Below, in pieces: positions 15,469 through 24,277 of a stretch of DNA of 64,000 nt; the first letter of the stretch is position 1; the number at the start of each line of letters is the position of its first letter. The notes under the pieces are model-generated. The model did no database searches. It saw nothing but the letters and a program-made list of their open reading frames with translations, and was not told where the DNA came from. Source of the DNA: Candidatus Euphemobacter frigidus (GTDB lineage Bacteria > Auribacterota > Erginobacteria > Erginobacterales > Erginobacteraceae); contig JAVCDH010000048.1 in the NCBI GenBank assembly GCA_030765805.1, forward strand, positions 1-64,000. Direction: 5' to 3'. A program made the position numbers and the translations under genes.

Positions 15469-17711
15469 CTCCTCCGACTCCTTTTCATCGCTTTGGTAAT
15501 AGTCCGGCCTTGAAATTCACCTTTATTCCCTTCTTTCTCCTCCACCTTGCTCTCTTCTCCCTCTTCTTCTTCCGGTTTCTCCGGTTCGGGTTCTTTGGCG
15601 CTCTTATAGAGATAGGGTCTGACCTGATCGTCCTCAACATAACGAACATCTTCCAAGGCATCCGGAGGAGATTTCTCCAGCATAATCTTCTCGTAGGCGG
15701 AGAGTTCCATATCTTCCGTAACAATCCTGGCGGTGATAAAGATCAAAAGGTTGGTCTTTTCAAGCTTGGTATACTCTTCCTTAAAGAGGTAACCAAGGAT
15801 GGGAATGTCACCCAAGAGAGGAATCTTGTCCTCCTGATCAACAGTTACGCTGGATATCAGACCGCCAATAACGATAGTATCTCCATCGTTGATTGTGACA
15901 TTAGTATCAGCCTCGCGAATTTTGATAATCGGATAACTACTGTAGACCTGGTTGCCCTGATTGTCTACCGAGTAGGCATTTTCGTCCGTCGTACTCACCG
16001 CCGGGTGGATAATCATGTTGATGCGATCCCCGTCACCCTCTTCCCTGGCCCGAACCTGGGGAATCACCTTCAAGGTTATGCCGATCTCCTTCCATTCATC
16101 GACCGAGGTCCCCCCGACCGCGCCCCCACCTTCGGAACCGACCTCGGTCTTCAGGATCGGGTACCGCTCCCCGACGAATATCTTGGCCGCGTAATTCTCA
16201 TGGACAATAATACGGGGGTTGGAGAGGATGACGATATTCCTGTCGGTTTTCATCGCGCTCAGCATCAGATTGAAGTCCGCCGCGCCCAGAACCGCTGAGT
16301 AGGCCTGCCCGGAAGTAGTCAGATTGGTCAGTGTGTCTGAGATAGTATTGACATACTTATCAATGATTGTATTTGTGTCGGTATTATCATAACCCTGCTT
16401 TTCGAAATAATCATGCACTTTTGTTACTGTGAGATCGCACGACTGGGAAGGTCCGGTATTACCATTTATTCCCCACTTTGATATATCCTTATTGGTGTAG
16501 TCATAACTTTGGTATCCTTCACCTGTGATTATATTGGTGATCTTGTTCTCATCACTCCACTCTATATTGTTGACGGTTTTATTCTCTTTCTCTCTCTTAA
16601 ATTCACGACCAAATTTTGCTTCCAGGCCGCCCGCGCCAATCTGCCACTGGTTCAGAGCCTGGGTCCAGTTGATTCCAAGACGGAACTCCCGGTCAATCGG
16701 AACTTCCAGGACCTTGGCGTCGATCATGATCTGGGGCGGTCTCTGGTCGATCTTCTTGATCACCTTATCGACCCGGTCCAGGACGGTCTGGATATCCTGG
16801 ACGATCAGGGTCCGGGAGCGGACGAACTCGGTGGCGGCTTTCTCCTCCGCCCTCGCGCCGAAGGTCTCGGTTGCCTCAAATTCGAACCCGGTATACTGCT
16901 TGGTCTGGAGGACCATCACCTTGCCCCGGGCGCTGATCATGGGCTCGATCGCTTCTTTGGCATCGTTGGCATCGATATACTTCAGTTTGAATATCTTTAC
17001 CACTAAAGGTTCCGCCGCCTCTACTGCCACCCTCTTCTTCGCTTCCTCGATCGCCTTCTGAGCCGCGGCCGCTTCCAGGGCCGCCCCGGCGGCGTTCTCC
17101 TCCTGGATCTTCTCCATGGTGGTCACCCGCAGGATGTTTCCGCTAACCTGGTAGCTCAAACCCTGATCCACCAGGATCGTATCCAGGGCGTTGATGATCT
17201 TGACGTTAGTGAAGTCGACCGTGACTTTTCCCTGGACCTCCGGCGCCAGAGTTATGTTGAAGTTATAGGCCTTGGCCAGGCTCCTTAGAACAACCCGGAT
17301 GTCCTCATTCACGAACTTTAAGCTGCCCCGTTTCTCCAGTTGTTCTTTCAATGAGATATCGACAGGCTCGTCCTCCGCCGGGGGGAGAATGGTGGGGGGC
17401 TCCGCTTTTTTCAACGGAACCGGTTTCGCGTGCTCATCCTCCTTCGGGCTTACCTCTCCGGCAAGAGAAGAGGGGATGGCTCCGTCCCGCGCTACGGAGG
17501 AGAATTCATTCTTGATGTCTCCCTGAACCGGATCGGCCGGGTGCTCCTCTTGCCGCAGTTCCTGTTTAATCTTCTCCATCGCCAGGATAATTTTTCTATC
17601 CATCCCGGGGGCCGCTTTAAGGGGTTGAGACGGGATCAGGTTAAGTCCCATAGAAAGAGCAATCAAAATCAGAATTGAGGTATGGATCGGCAGTCCGGTT
17701 ATTTTTTTCAT
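15465..17711 (-). CDS. pilQ: Type IV pilus secretin PilQ
   Basis: The start at 17711 (MKKITGLPIHTSILILIALSMG) is preceded by GAGGA and gives 748 residues with a signal peptide. A Pro-rich linker leads to an STN/secretin N-domain at about 125-200 (LKFVNEDIRVVLRSLAKAYNFNITLAPEV). A second N-domain follows at about 235-345 (VVKIFKLKYIDANDAKEAIEPMI). The C-terminal secretin barrel includes VILSNPRIIVHENYAAKIFVGERYP and GDTIVIGGLISS...KIPLLGDIPILGYLFK. The acidic tail (EPEKPEEEEGEE) is unusual. PilQ forms the outer-membrane pore for the pilus. It ends a minus-strand operon pilMN-pilO-pilP-pilQ. Confidence 0.95.
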   Translation of the reverse strand: MKKITGLPIHTSILILIALSMGLNLIPSQPLKAAPGMDRKIILAMEKIKQELRQEEHPADPVQGDIKNEFSSVARDGAIPSSLAGEVSPKEDEHAKPVPLKKAEPPTILPPAEDEPVDISLKEQLEKRGSLKFVNEDIRVVLRSLAKAYNFNITLAPEVQGKVTVDFTNVKIINALDTILVDQGLSYQVSGNILRVTTMEKIQEENAAGAALEAAAAQKAIEEAKKRVAVEAAEPLVVKIFKLKYIDANDAKEAIEPMISARGKVMVLQTKQYTGFEFEATETFGARAEEKAATEFVRSRTLIVQDIQTVLDRVDKVIKKIDQRPPQIMIDAKVLEVPIDREFRLGINWTQALNQWQIGAGGLEAKFGREFKREKENKTVNNIEWSDENKITNIITGEGYQSYDYTNKDISKWGINGNTGPSQSCDLTVTKVHDYFEKQGYDNTDTNTIIDKYVNTISDTLTNLTTSGQAYSAVLGAADFNLMLSAMKTDRNIVILSNPRIIVHENYAAKIFVGERYPILKTEVGSEGGGAVGGTSVDEWKEIGITLKVIPQVRAREEGDGDRINMIIHPAVSTTDENAYSVDNQGNQVYSSYPIIKIREADTNVTINDGDTIVIGGLISSVTVDQEDKIPLLGDIPILGYLFKEEYTKLEKTNLLIFITARIVTEDMELSAYEKIMLEKSPPDALEDVRYVEDDQVRPYLYKSAKEPEPEKPEEEEGEESKVEEKEGNKGEFQGRTITKAMKRSRRR

Positions 17712-17715
17712 CTGT

Positions 17716-18213
17716 TTAGTCCTCGGGCATGGTAAGTATATACGACTGTCCATCTTTTTCCAATGTTATCCCATAATTTCCCACTTTAATCAGCAGGTAT
17801 CCTTCAAACTCTTCTCCCACCCCGACAATGGCGCCGTTTATAGTGGCGGCCCGGCCGGGGATAACCCCTGAGAGCGTGAAATCTTTCCAGTCACTCGACT
17901 GTTTATCATTTTTAGTCACCGGGGGAGGCTGAAAAGGATCTCTCCCCCACGGTTCATCGGCAATAGTGTTCTGCATCCGGACCAACTTCTCATTCAGAGG
18001 GGGGAGTACTCCCCAATCCGATTTCGCGGCGACCGGCTTGGTTGAAACCTCGACCGTGGCAGCAGCCGGGGCCTGTGTTTGTGCCTCTACCTCTGTCTTC
18101 TGACCCGCTGACTTCTTTTTCTTCGAGACGGTGCTAAGACTATTATATAGAACGAAGGCCAGGACCGGGATCAACACGATAATAAAGATTTTTTCTTTCT
18201 TCTTTTTATCCAT
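17716..18213 (-). CDS. PilP-like inner-membrane protein
   Basis: The 165-residue protein has one N-terminal membrane helix (IFIIVLIPVLAFVLYNSL) after a Lys-rich start, a low-complexity Ala/Thr/Gln linker, and a C-terminal beta domain (DFTLSGVIPGRAATINGAIVGVGEEFEGYLLIKVGNYGITLEKDG). The last part resembles the PilP/GspC homology-region domain that binds the secretin N0 domain. AAGGA precedes the ATG, and the stop lies four bases before the pilQ start. Gene position between pilO and pilQ supports the assignment. A membrane helix in place of a lipoprotein signal makes it GspC-like in topology. Confidence 0.75.
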   Translation of the reverse strand: MDKKKKEKIFIIVLIPVLAFVLYNSLSTVSKKKKSAGQKTEVEAQTQAPAAATVEVSTKPVAAKSDWGVLPPLNEKLVRMQNTIADEPWGRDPFQPPPVTKNDKQSSDWKDFTLSGVIPGRAATINGAIVGVGEEFEGYLLIKVGNYGITLEKDGQSYILTMPED

Positions 18214-18275
18214 TATTTTTTTCCTTCGGAAAAAATACTAAGAAACAGTTCCCCGCCTTAAAAATTCATGGATAG

Positions 18276-18836
18276 TTACCGGATATCGGGCCGGCTCAAA
18301 TAAGTTGTTAACTCCAACTCCACCTGGAGATTATTCTCTTCCCCCTTCGAAGCCGGTAGGTTGTGATTGGCCATGATCGCCAGATCGGAGACGGATATTA
18401 TAATCGGCAAGTTGGCAATATGCTCCAGGAACTCTCCAAGAACCCGGTACGGGCAACGGGCGGAGATATTGATCTCATATACTCGCAGGGTGCTTGCTTC
18501 ATCCTCAATCGGTACTTCGGCGGTATCCCGCCTCGAGATCTTAAACCCGACTTCCCGCGCGGCCTCCGTAATCGCCTGATAGATAAGTTCGATTGTTCTT
18601 GGATACTGCGTCTCCAGACGCTCCAGCCTCTCTCGCGCGGTCGCTATCTTGGCCCGAATCGTGGGGATATCGGCTTTCTTCAATTCCACTTCAGCAATTT
18701 CCTTGTCGAGCGCTTTTGCCTCTTTCTGAAGCCGTTCAAGCTTTCCGGAAACCGGGCCCAAGACAAAGAGCCGGAATATAACCAGGAGAAACACCACTCC
18801 AAATAAGATGCCCAATGCTTTCAGCGTATAATTCAT
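18276..18836 (-). CDS. pilO: Type IV pilus inner-membrane protein PilO
   Basis: The 186-residue protein has one N-terminal helix (ALGILFGVVFLLVIFRLFVL), a coiled coil (GKLERLQKEAKALDKEIAEVELKKADIPTIRAKIATARERLERL) and a ferredoxin-like C-terminal domain (VYEINISARCPYRVLGEFLEHIANLPIIISV). This is the PilO layout. PilO pairs with PilN to link the cytoplasmic PilM ring to the secretin. It lies between the pilMN fusion and pilP, separated from pilMN by a hairpin. Confidence 0.88.
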   Translation of the reverse strand: MNYTLKALGILFGVVFLLVIFRLFVLGPVSGKLERLQKEAKALDKEIAEVELKKADIPTIRAKIATARERLERLETQYPRTIELIYQAITEAAREVGFKISRRDTAEVPIEDEASTLRVYEINISARCPYRVLGEFLEHIANLPIIISVSDLAIMANHNLPASKGEENNLQVELELTTYLSRPDIR

Positions 18837-18861
18837 AATTTAGCTCACTACTTTAATTTAG

Positions 18862-18890
18862 TGAACCGACTGCCGCAAGCAGTCGGTTCA
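18862..18890. promoter_or_regulatory. Intergenic hairpin between pilMN and pilO
   Basis: TGAACCGACTGC pairs with GCAGTCGGTTCA around a 5-base loop. The outer arm overlaps the pilMN stop codon. No T tract follows, so it may adjust downstream expression or protect the mRNA rather than end it. Confidence 0.5.
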
Positions 18891-20774
18891 GTAAATTAAA
18901 GTGCAACGAAAACTGAAGGTGCCTTTATCGATATCCTCCGAGATCTTCTCCACATCTTTGAAGAATGGTGAATTCTCTACTTCAACAATGAATTGAGTCG
19001 CCCCGGAATGAAGAGACGAATCCGGATCGTGTACCCGCCCGCTGCAAAGAATGCGCTGGAGACCTTCCCCCTCTTGAGAGATGATCTCGGAGAGGATGGC
19101 GGTGGGCGGAGTAATCCGGCTGAACTCTTTCAGAATCCCTTTCCAGTTCGGTTGGCGGAGGGAGGAATAAAAACCGACTTTTTCCCGGGCAATCAGTTGG
19201 GTATGCAAACCCGATAGCTCTTTATAAGGTCCCAGTTCCCCTTTCAGGATGTCTAATTGTTTTTGTTTTATCGCTACAATCTTTTCTTGCTGGGGGATCA
19301 GGGCGGCTTTCGAGCGATAAAATAGAAAACTAATAATAAATAAGGCCACTACCGGAACCAGGATCAGGATCTTGCGACGGAGAACATTTTGCAGAATCTT
19401 ATCCAGTGGGGGGACGAAATTAACTTCCCATCTCCGGCTTAAGGAGAGCGCCACCGCCCGGGCTAAACGAGGAAAGAGAGCTTGCGCCGTCTCATCGGAA
19501 GAGAGCGACTCGTGAAATCGGATCCGGTTGGAAATCCCGATCAGCTTAACCGGGGGACGCAGTCGTTCTCGAAAGAATTTATCGAAACCGGTGAGCAAAG
19601 CGCCGCCGCCACAGAGATATACCCGGCTTACTTCTTCTTCCCGATAGAGCTGGCGGTAGTATTCCAGAGAGCGTTTGCTCTCCTTGACGATCTTCTCCAG
19701 TACCGGGCGAACCATTCCCGCGATCTGGGAGATCGTAAGAGTATCCTTTAAAGTTTGGGTGCCGTTGGACTGGAAGAGATCAGCTGTCTTTTTTATCTCC
19801 TCAGCTTCCTTCCATGAAATCCCATCCCTGACACCAAAGGTCTGGCCGGCCTGAATGATAGCCTCGGTAATATGCGTTCCACCGGTCTCGAACTCCCGGC
19901 TAAAATGGAGGATGTCTTCTTTATAGATGGAGACCTGAGTATGGGTCAGGCTGATATCGACTACCGCCACTGCCCCGTTAGCATCCGGGGAGGGCAATAT
20001 ATTAATATAATCTTTCCAGACAAATGGGAGCGAAGGCAGCGCGGCTACCTGGAGACCAGCCTCTCTCAGGAACCCCAGAATACGGCTGACGGTCTCCCGG
20101 CTTACCGAAGTAACGATGTAATTTAACTTTCCTCCGGGGCGCGCTGTCTCACTCTCCACAGCGGTGTGCCGGATCAATGCCTTATCGATGTTGAAGGTTA
20201 CCCTTCTGCCGGCTTCCAGCCGGCAGGCGCTATCCAACTCCGCCTTCGGCATCCGGCTCAACTGAATCAAGCCGGTATTTACCTGGTTTCCCCGGAGGGC
20301 ACAGACCACGTTTTCCTTCCCAGCCCTGGTTTGGGAAAATAATTCTTTTAACCGTTTGGCGAAGTTTTCATTCTCAAAGAGGCTCCCTCCCCCCGGACCC
20401 GGCTGAAATTCCTGTATAGCGTATCCTCCGATCTCCCACCCATCCGAGACCGGGTAAAGCTGGATCAATTTAACCGATGAAGAACCGATATCCAGTCCCA
20501 GAAAGGCGTTCCGGCGCCGGGAAAAACTACCTCCCATGATCAACTTCCCCGGTGTTGTTGTCGGCCGCGGGGGCACGGAAGGCGCGCTAAGCGCCGCTTT
20601 TAGTTGGCTTTCTTTTTCCCCGGTTGATGGGGGCGGTAACATTCCGGGTGGAGGAGAGACAGGTTTGTTTTTGGCGCCGGGTTTCTCGGCCCGTCCGTTG
20701 TTGATATCTTCCAGCCCCGCGAAGATGGAAGATATATCTTTCTGCAAACCTGATTTTTTCTTTTCCTCGGGCAT
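18888..20774 (-). CDS. PilM-PilN fusion protein
   Basis: The start at 20774 (MPEEKKKSGLQKD) gives 628 residues; an upstream in-frame extension to 20822 is read from a dispersed repeat and is discounted. A 75-residue Pro-rich extension precedes the PilM actin-like ATPase (AFLGLDIGSSSVKLIQL). Further PilM motifs include VAVVDISLTHTQVSIYKEDILHFSREFETGG and VYLCGGGALLTGFDKF. At about residue 455 the PilN part begins with VNFVPPLDKI, the counterpart of the PilN INLLP motif that docks into PilM. It continues with a helix (ILILVPVVALFIISFLFY), a coiled coil and a ferredoxin-like domain. PilM and PilN are separate genes in most T4P systems, so this fusion fixes the complex at 1:1. Confidence 0.88.
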   Translation of the reverse strand: MPEEKKKSGLQKDISSIFAGLEDINNGRAEKPGAKNKPVSPPPGMLPPPSTGEKESQLKAALSAPSVPPRPTTTPGKLIMGGSFSRRRNAFLGLDIGSSSVKLIQLYPVSDGWEIGGYAIQEFQPGPGGGSLFENENFAKRLKELFSQTRAGKENVVCALRGNQVNTGLIQLSRMPKAELDSACRLEAGRRVTFNIDKALIRHTAVESETARPGGKLNYIVTSVSRETVSRILGFLREAGLQVAALPSLPFVWKDYINILPSPDANGAVAVVDISLTHTQVSIYKEDILHFSREFETGGTHITEAIIQAGQTFGVRDGISWKEAEEIKKTADLFQSNGTQTLKDTLTISQIAGMVRPVLEKIVKESKRSLEYYRQLYREEEVSRVYLCGGGALLTGFDKFFRERLRPPVKLIGISNRIRFHESLSSDETAQALFPRLARAVALSLSRRWEVNFVPPLDKILQNVLRRKILILVPVVALFIISFLFYRSKAALIPQQEKIVAIKQKQLDILKGELGPYKELSGLHTQLIAREKVGFYSSLRQPNWKGILKEFSRITPPTAILSEIISQEGEGLQRILCSGRVHDPDSSLHSGATQFIVEVENSPFFKDVEKISEDIDKGTFSFRCTLIY

Positions 20775-20796
20775 GATTATTTTGAACCGCTGAATT

Positions 20797-20843
20797 GAAC
20801 CGCAGAGACGCAAAGAACGCAAAGGAAAAACTGCTATAGTTTA
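20797..20843. repeat. GAACCGCAGAGACGCAAAG repeat, left end of a decayed element
   Basis: GAACCGCAGAGACGCAAAG, continuing AACGC, then AAAAACTGCTATAGTTTAT, matches the repeat directly downstream of the GxxExxY gene at 24405. On the reverse strand the last bases still read Asn-Lys-Leu-stop, like the Tyr-Lys-Leu-stop end of that gene. An inverted copy lies at 21078-21114. Confidence 0.7.
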
Positions 20844-20910
20844 TTTCGTAAATTAGACAAGCTTATTGATAACATCCCATTTTCTTGAGCTGGTCGGCTA
20901 TTTAACAATT

Positions 20911-21000
20911 GTCACATTGCGAGGGAGGTACGACCGAAGCAATCTCCTTTAAAACCGGAAGAGATTGCTTCGTCGTTCGTTCCTCATTCCTCGCAATGAC
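20911..21000. repeat. Inverted pair of CATTGCGAGG...CGAAGCAATCTC palindromic repeats
   Basis: One unit (20911-20946) and an inverted unit (20961-21000) face each other around a 14-base spacer. A third unit of this family lies inside the type IIG coding sequence at 62605-62639. The pair sits between the two inverted GAACCGC repeats, where a gene is absent. Confidence 0.75.
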
Positions 21001-21066
21001 TCGGATTTTGGGGGTTTCGTTCAGTCACTATTTAAGAAATGTATCTTTGATATTGTTTCAAATCAT

Positions 21067-21873
21067 TCAAACTCTTATTTTTTCCTCTGCGTTCTCTGCG
21101 TCTTCGCGGTTCATTATTTTTTGTTTTTCAAGAATCTCATCGGCCAGACGGCCGTAGTCCTCCGCGCCCCGGGAACCCGGAGCGTAGATATGTATCGGCT
21201 CATTGGCACTGGGAGCCTCCGCCAATTTTGAATTAACCCTTATGATCGTGCGGAGAATCCGGGAACTGAAATAATCCTTTAAACCTTTGAGAACGTCCCG
21301 GCTGATGGAAGTTCTCCCGTCATAAAATGTGGGCAATATCCCCAGGATCGCCAGTTGATAGTTAAGACGACTCTTAACAATATCAATCGTATGGAATAGT
21401 AACTTCATCCCTTCCAGAGCGTAGTAATGGGCTTGAATAGGGATCAGGACCTCATCCGCCGCCGCCAGGGCGTTTATGGTCAATAGACTTAAAGAAGGCG
21501 CGCAGTCAATAGTTATATAATCATATCCATGGATGATGGAAGAAGTTTTATTCTTTAAGACGCTCTCCCTCCCCATAATATTAGCCAGGTCAAGATCGGC
21601 CCCGGAGAGGAGGATAGTGGCGGGAATTATATCGAGATTATAAACCCCGGTTGGATAAATCGCCTCCGCGATTTCAAACCCATCATCTGTCAGGATCCGA
21701 TGAATGCTTCTCCCCGGATCAACCTCAATACCCAGGCCCAGGGTGGCGTTGGATTGCGGATCAAGATCGATGAGCAGTACCCGAGCCTCCCGGGCCGCCA
21801 GACAGGCGCTCAGATTTACGGCGGTAGTGGTTTTTCCGCACCCACCTTTCTGATTGACGATCGCGATAATCAA
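21067..21873 (-). CDS. ParA/MinD-family ATPase in the pil cluster
   Basis: The 268-residue protein starts at a TTG at 21873 (MIIAIVNQKGGCGKTTTAVNLSACLA), since the deviant Walker A motif must begin the protein. LLIDLDPQSNATLGLG, YITIDCAPSLSLLTINALAAADEVLIPI and YALEGMKLL are classic ParA motifs. It has no N-terminal HTH, so it is a small chromosomal-type ParA. It lies between pilT and pilMN, far from both parB genes. It could position the pilus machine at a pole or serve chromosome segregation. Its last 16 residues come from a dispersed repeat. Confidence 0.88.
   Translation of the reverse strand: MIIAIVNQKGGCGKTTTAVNLSACLAAREARVLLIDLDPQSNATLGLGIEVDPGRSIHRILTDDGFEIAEAIYPTGVYNLDIIPATILLSGADLDLANIMGRESVLKNKTSSIIHGYDYITIDCAPSLSLLTINALAAADEVLIPIQAHYYALEGMKLLFHTIDIVKSRLNYQLAILGILPTFYDGRTSISRDVLKGLKDYFSSRILRTIIRVNSKLAEAPSANEPIHIYAPGSRGAEDYGRLADEILEKQKIMNREDAENAEEKIRV
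21078..21114. repeat. Inverted GAACCGC-type repeat fused to the 3' end of parA
   Basis: TTTTTTCCTCTGCGTTCTC followed by TGCGTCTTCGCGGTTCAT is the reverse complement type of the repeat at 20797. It lies inside the parA reading frame and encodes MNREDAENAEEK near its C-terminus. Confidence 0.75.
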
Positions 21874-21946
21874 GTGAAATCTTTCTCTAAAAAGGTTTCA
21901 GTGAAGGGACCATCTTGGCCCCATTTATTTCAGCTCCAATCTCTGA

Positions 21947-23014
21947 TCATCCCTCCTTAAACTTCTCCGGTATATCACGGAAACTGTCCATATCCTTAAC
22001 GTGCCCGATGGCTTCTTCATAGCTCACTTTTTCGTTAAGAACCAGTTCTTTCAGAGACTGATCCATGGTGTGCATTCCATATTGGGCGCCGGTCTGGATC
22101 TGGGTGGGGATCTGATGGGTCTTATGTTCCCTGATCACGTTTCTTACGCCGGGGGTTCCAATCATAACCTCGGTCGCCACCACGCGCCCCGCCCCGCTCT
22201 TCATCGGCAGCAGAATCTGGGCCATTACACCCTGGAGACAGCCGGCCAGTTGGATCATGATCTGTTTCTGCTGCGCGGGAGGAAAGACATCTATCAACCG
22301 GTCGATCGTCTGGGCGGCGTCCGGGGTATGGAGACTGGATATAACCAGATGCCCGGTCTCCGCCGCGGTGATGGTGGTGGAGATGGTCTCCAGATCACGC
22401 ATCTCCCCGACCATGAGCACATCCGGATCCTGGCGCAGTACGTGCTTGAGAGCGTTTGCAAAAGAATGCGTATCAGACCCCACTTCCCGCTGCTTGATGA
22501 CGCTCTTTTTATTGGTATGCAGATATTCAATCGGATCTTCGGTGCCTATGATCAGGCAACTCCTCTCCCGGTTGATCAGATCGATCATGGCCGCCATCGT
22601 CGTGCTCTTGCCGGTCCCGGTCGGCCCTGTGATCAAGACCAGGCCGGTGGGTTTTCGGGCCAGTGACTTGACCACTTCGGGAAGTCCCAGCGTATCGATA
22701 TGGGGAATCTCCATCGGGATGGTACGGAAGGCCGCCTCCACGTATCCTTTCTGCATATGGACATTTACCCGGAACCGGCTGAGCCCGGGTAAGTAGAGGG
22801 AGAGGTCGAGCTCGAGGTCTTTTTCGAAGCTCACCTTCTGACTGTCGTTAAGGACCCCGTAGATAAGGGATTTAGTATCATCCGCGGAAAGGGGAGGAAA
22901 ATCTGTCCGGATCAGCTCACCGTCAATCCGGATAATGGGAGGTTCCCCGGTGGTGATATGAAGATCGGATGCTTTCTTGCTGACGACCAGTTCCAGGATC
23001 TCTTTGAGATGCAT
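21947..23014 (-). CDS. pilT: Pilus retraction ATPase PilT
   Basis: The 355-residue protein has the PilT N-terminal PAS-like domain (LELVVSKKASDLHITTGEPPIIRIDGEL), Walker A (GPTGTGKSTTMAAMIDLIN), an Asp box (GTEDPIEYLHTNKKSVIKQREVG), Walker B (DPDVLMVGEMRDLETI), a His box (GHLVISSLHTPDAAQTIDRLIDVFP) and the AIRNLIRE-like element in the form VRNVIREHKTHQIPT. PilT is a hexameric cytoplasmic motor that disassembles the pilus. It shares the operon with a second PilT paralogue upstream. Confidence 0.95.
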   Translation of the reverse strand: MHLKEILELVVSKKASDLHITTGEPPIIRIDGELIRTDFPPLSADDTKSLIYGVLNDSQKVSFEKDLELDLSLYLPGLSRFRVNVHMQKGYVEAAFRTIPMEIPHIDTLGLPEVVKSLARKPTGLVLITGPTGTGKSTTMAAMIDLINRERSCLIIGTEDPIEYLHTNKKSVIKQREVGSDTHSFANALKHVLRQDPDVLMVGEMRDLETISTTITAAETGHLVISSLHTPDAAQTIDRLIDVFPPAQQKQIMIQLAGCLQGVMAQILLPMKSGAGRVVATEVMIGTPGVRNVIREHKTHQIPTQIQTGAQYGMHTMDQSLKELVLNEKVSYEEAIGHVKDMDSFRDIPEKFKEG

Positions 23015-23077
23015 AAATTAGCTCCCGTAGTCTATCCCGATTCATCGGGGGTCACTACTTTATCTGAATAAACTTTC

Positions 23078-23170
23078 GAACTTTAGTCACTTTAGTTCAC
23101 TTCGAACTTCAGTCACTTTAGCTCACTTCAAACTTTAGTCACTTCGAACTTTAATCACTTTAGCTCACTT
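23078..23170. repeat. Degenerate TTTAGTCAC minisatellite between the two pilT genes
   Basis: Units of the form ACTTTAGTCACTT(C)GA alternate with AGTTCACTT/AGCTCACTT variants, the reverse-strand form of the GTGACTAAA family. The array runs into the stop codon of the second pilT gene, whose last residues (Lys-Val-Ser-stop) are read from a unit. Confidence 0.8.
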
Positions 23171-24254
23171 TAAAAGTATCCGTCCCGGTAAATATCCCCT
23201 TGATCGCCAATTCCAGGAGTTCGGGGTTGGCCGAGTTCTCCATCGCGTCCTCGTAGCTGATCTTACCATCTTGATAAAGCTTCAAGATGGACTGATTGAA
23301 GGTCTGCATGCCGGATATCTTTCCCGCTTCGATGGTCTTGTGCAGTTCTTCCGTCTTGCCCTCCATGATCTGTTTTCGCACGGTCGGGGTGGTGATCAAC
23401 ACTTCACATGCCGGCACTCTCCCCTCCCCGTCTTTCCGGACGATCAACCGCTGGGCGACTATCCCCCGGAGGACGAAGGAGAGCTGCGTCCTGATCTGAG
23501 GGTACTGGTAGGCGGGGAAGAAATTAATAATCCTCTCCAGGGTCTGGCTGACCTCAATCGTGTGCAGGGAGCTGATGACCAGGTGTCCTACTTCCGCCGC
23601 CATGATCGCGCTGGTCATCGTCTCCAGGTCCCGCATTTCTCCGATGACGATAATGTCAGGCGCCTGTCGGATGACATATTTCAAAGCGGATGGAAAGCTC
23701 CGGGTATCATATCCCACTTCCCTCTGATTGATTATGCATTTGTCTTCCCGGTAGGTGAACTCAACCGGGTCTTCAATCGTAATGATATGTTTCTTCTTCT
23801 GCCGATTAATATAATTGATCATGGCCGCTAGTGTCGTACTCTTGCCCGATCCGGCGGCGCCGACGATCAGAACCAATCCCCGGGGCTGCAACGCGAGTTT
23901 CTCCATAACTTCTACCGGTAGGTTGAGATCGGCAAATGTCTGCACCTCCCGCTTGATTCTCCGGCAGACGAACGCCATCGCTCCATGCTGGTAAAATAGA
24001 TTGATCCTGAATCTGGGTCCTTTCCTTAGTGCATACGCGACATCCATCTCCCGGTCATTTTCCAGTAGACGGAGTTGTTTTTCATCCAACACATGCCGGG
24101 CGAACCTCTCCATGTCATTCTCGGTGAGGGGAGGATGTTCGGAGTATGGTATTATCTCCCCGTTGATTCTCAGGTTCGGCGGCTGGCCGGCCTTCAGGTA
24201 AAGGTCCGAGGCCTGCCGTTCTTCCATGGTCTGTAATAGCTGTTCAAATCTCAT
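23160..24254 (-). CDS. Second PilT paralogue (PilU-like ATPase)
   Basis: From the ATG at 24254 (MRFEQLLQTMEERQASDLYLKAG) the protein has 364 residues. It has Walker A (GAAGSGKSTTLAAMINYIN), ITIEDPVEFTYREDKCIINQREVG, Walker B (APDIIVIGEMRDLETM), a His box (GHLVISSLHTIEVSQTLERIINFFP) and VRKQIMEGKTEELHKTIE. Substitutions in the Walker A (Ala-Ala for Pro-Thr) and arrangement next to pilT fit PilU, an accessory retraction motor. An alternative start five codons upstream is possible. Confidence 0.88.
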   Translation of the reverse strand: MRFEQLLQTMEERQASDLYLKAGQPPNLRINGEIIPYSEHPPLTENDMERFARHVLDEKQLRLLENDREMDVAYALRKGPRFRINLFYQHGAMAFVCRRIKREVQTFADLNLPVEVMEKLALQPRGLVLIVGAAGSGKSTTLAAMINYINRQKKKHIITIEDPVEFTYREDKCIINQREVGYDTRSFPSALKYVIRQAPDIIVIGEMRDLETMTSAIMAAEVGHLVISSLHTIEVSQTLERIINFFPAYQYPQIRTQLSFVLRGIVAQRLIVRKDGEGRVPACEVLITTPTVRKQIMEGKTEELHKTIEAGKISGMQTFNQSILKLYQDGKISYEDAMENSANPELLELAIKGIFTGTDTFKVS

Positions 24255-24277
24255 CGTAACTAACCACAAAATATTTT

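Noticed and set aside
20775-20822. N-terminal extension of PilM-PilN by 16 residues
   Set aside because: The extra codons are read from the dispersed GAACCGC repeat; the ATG at 20774 begins the sequence that resembles a natural protein start.
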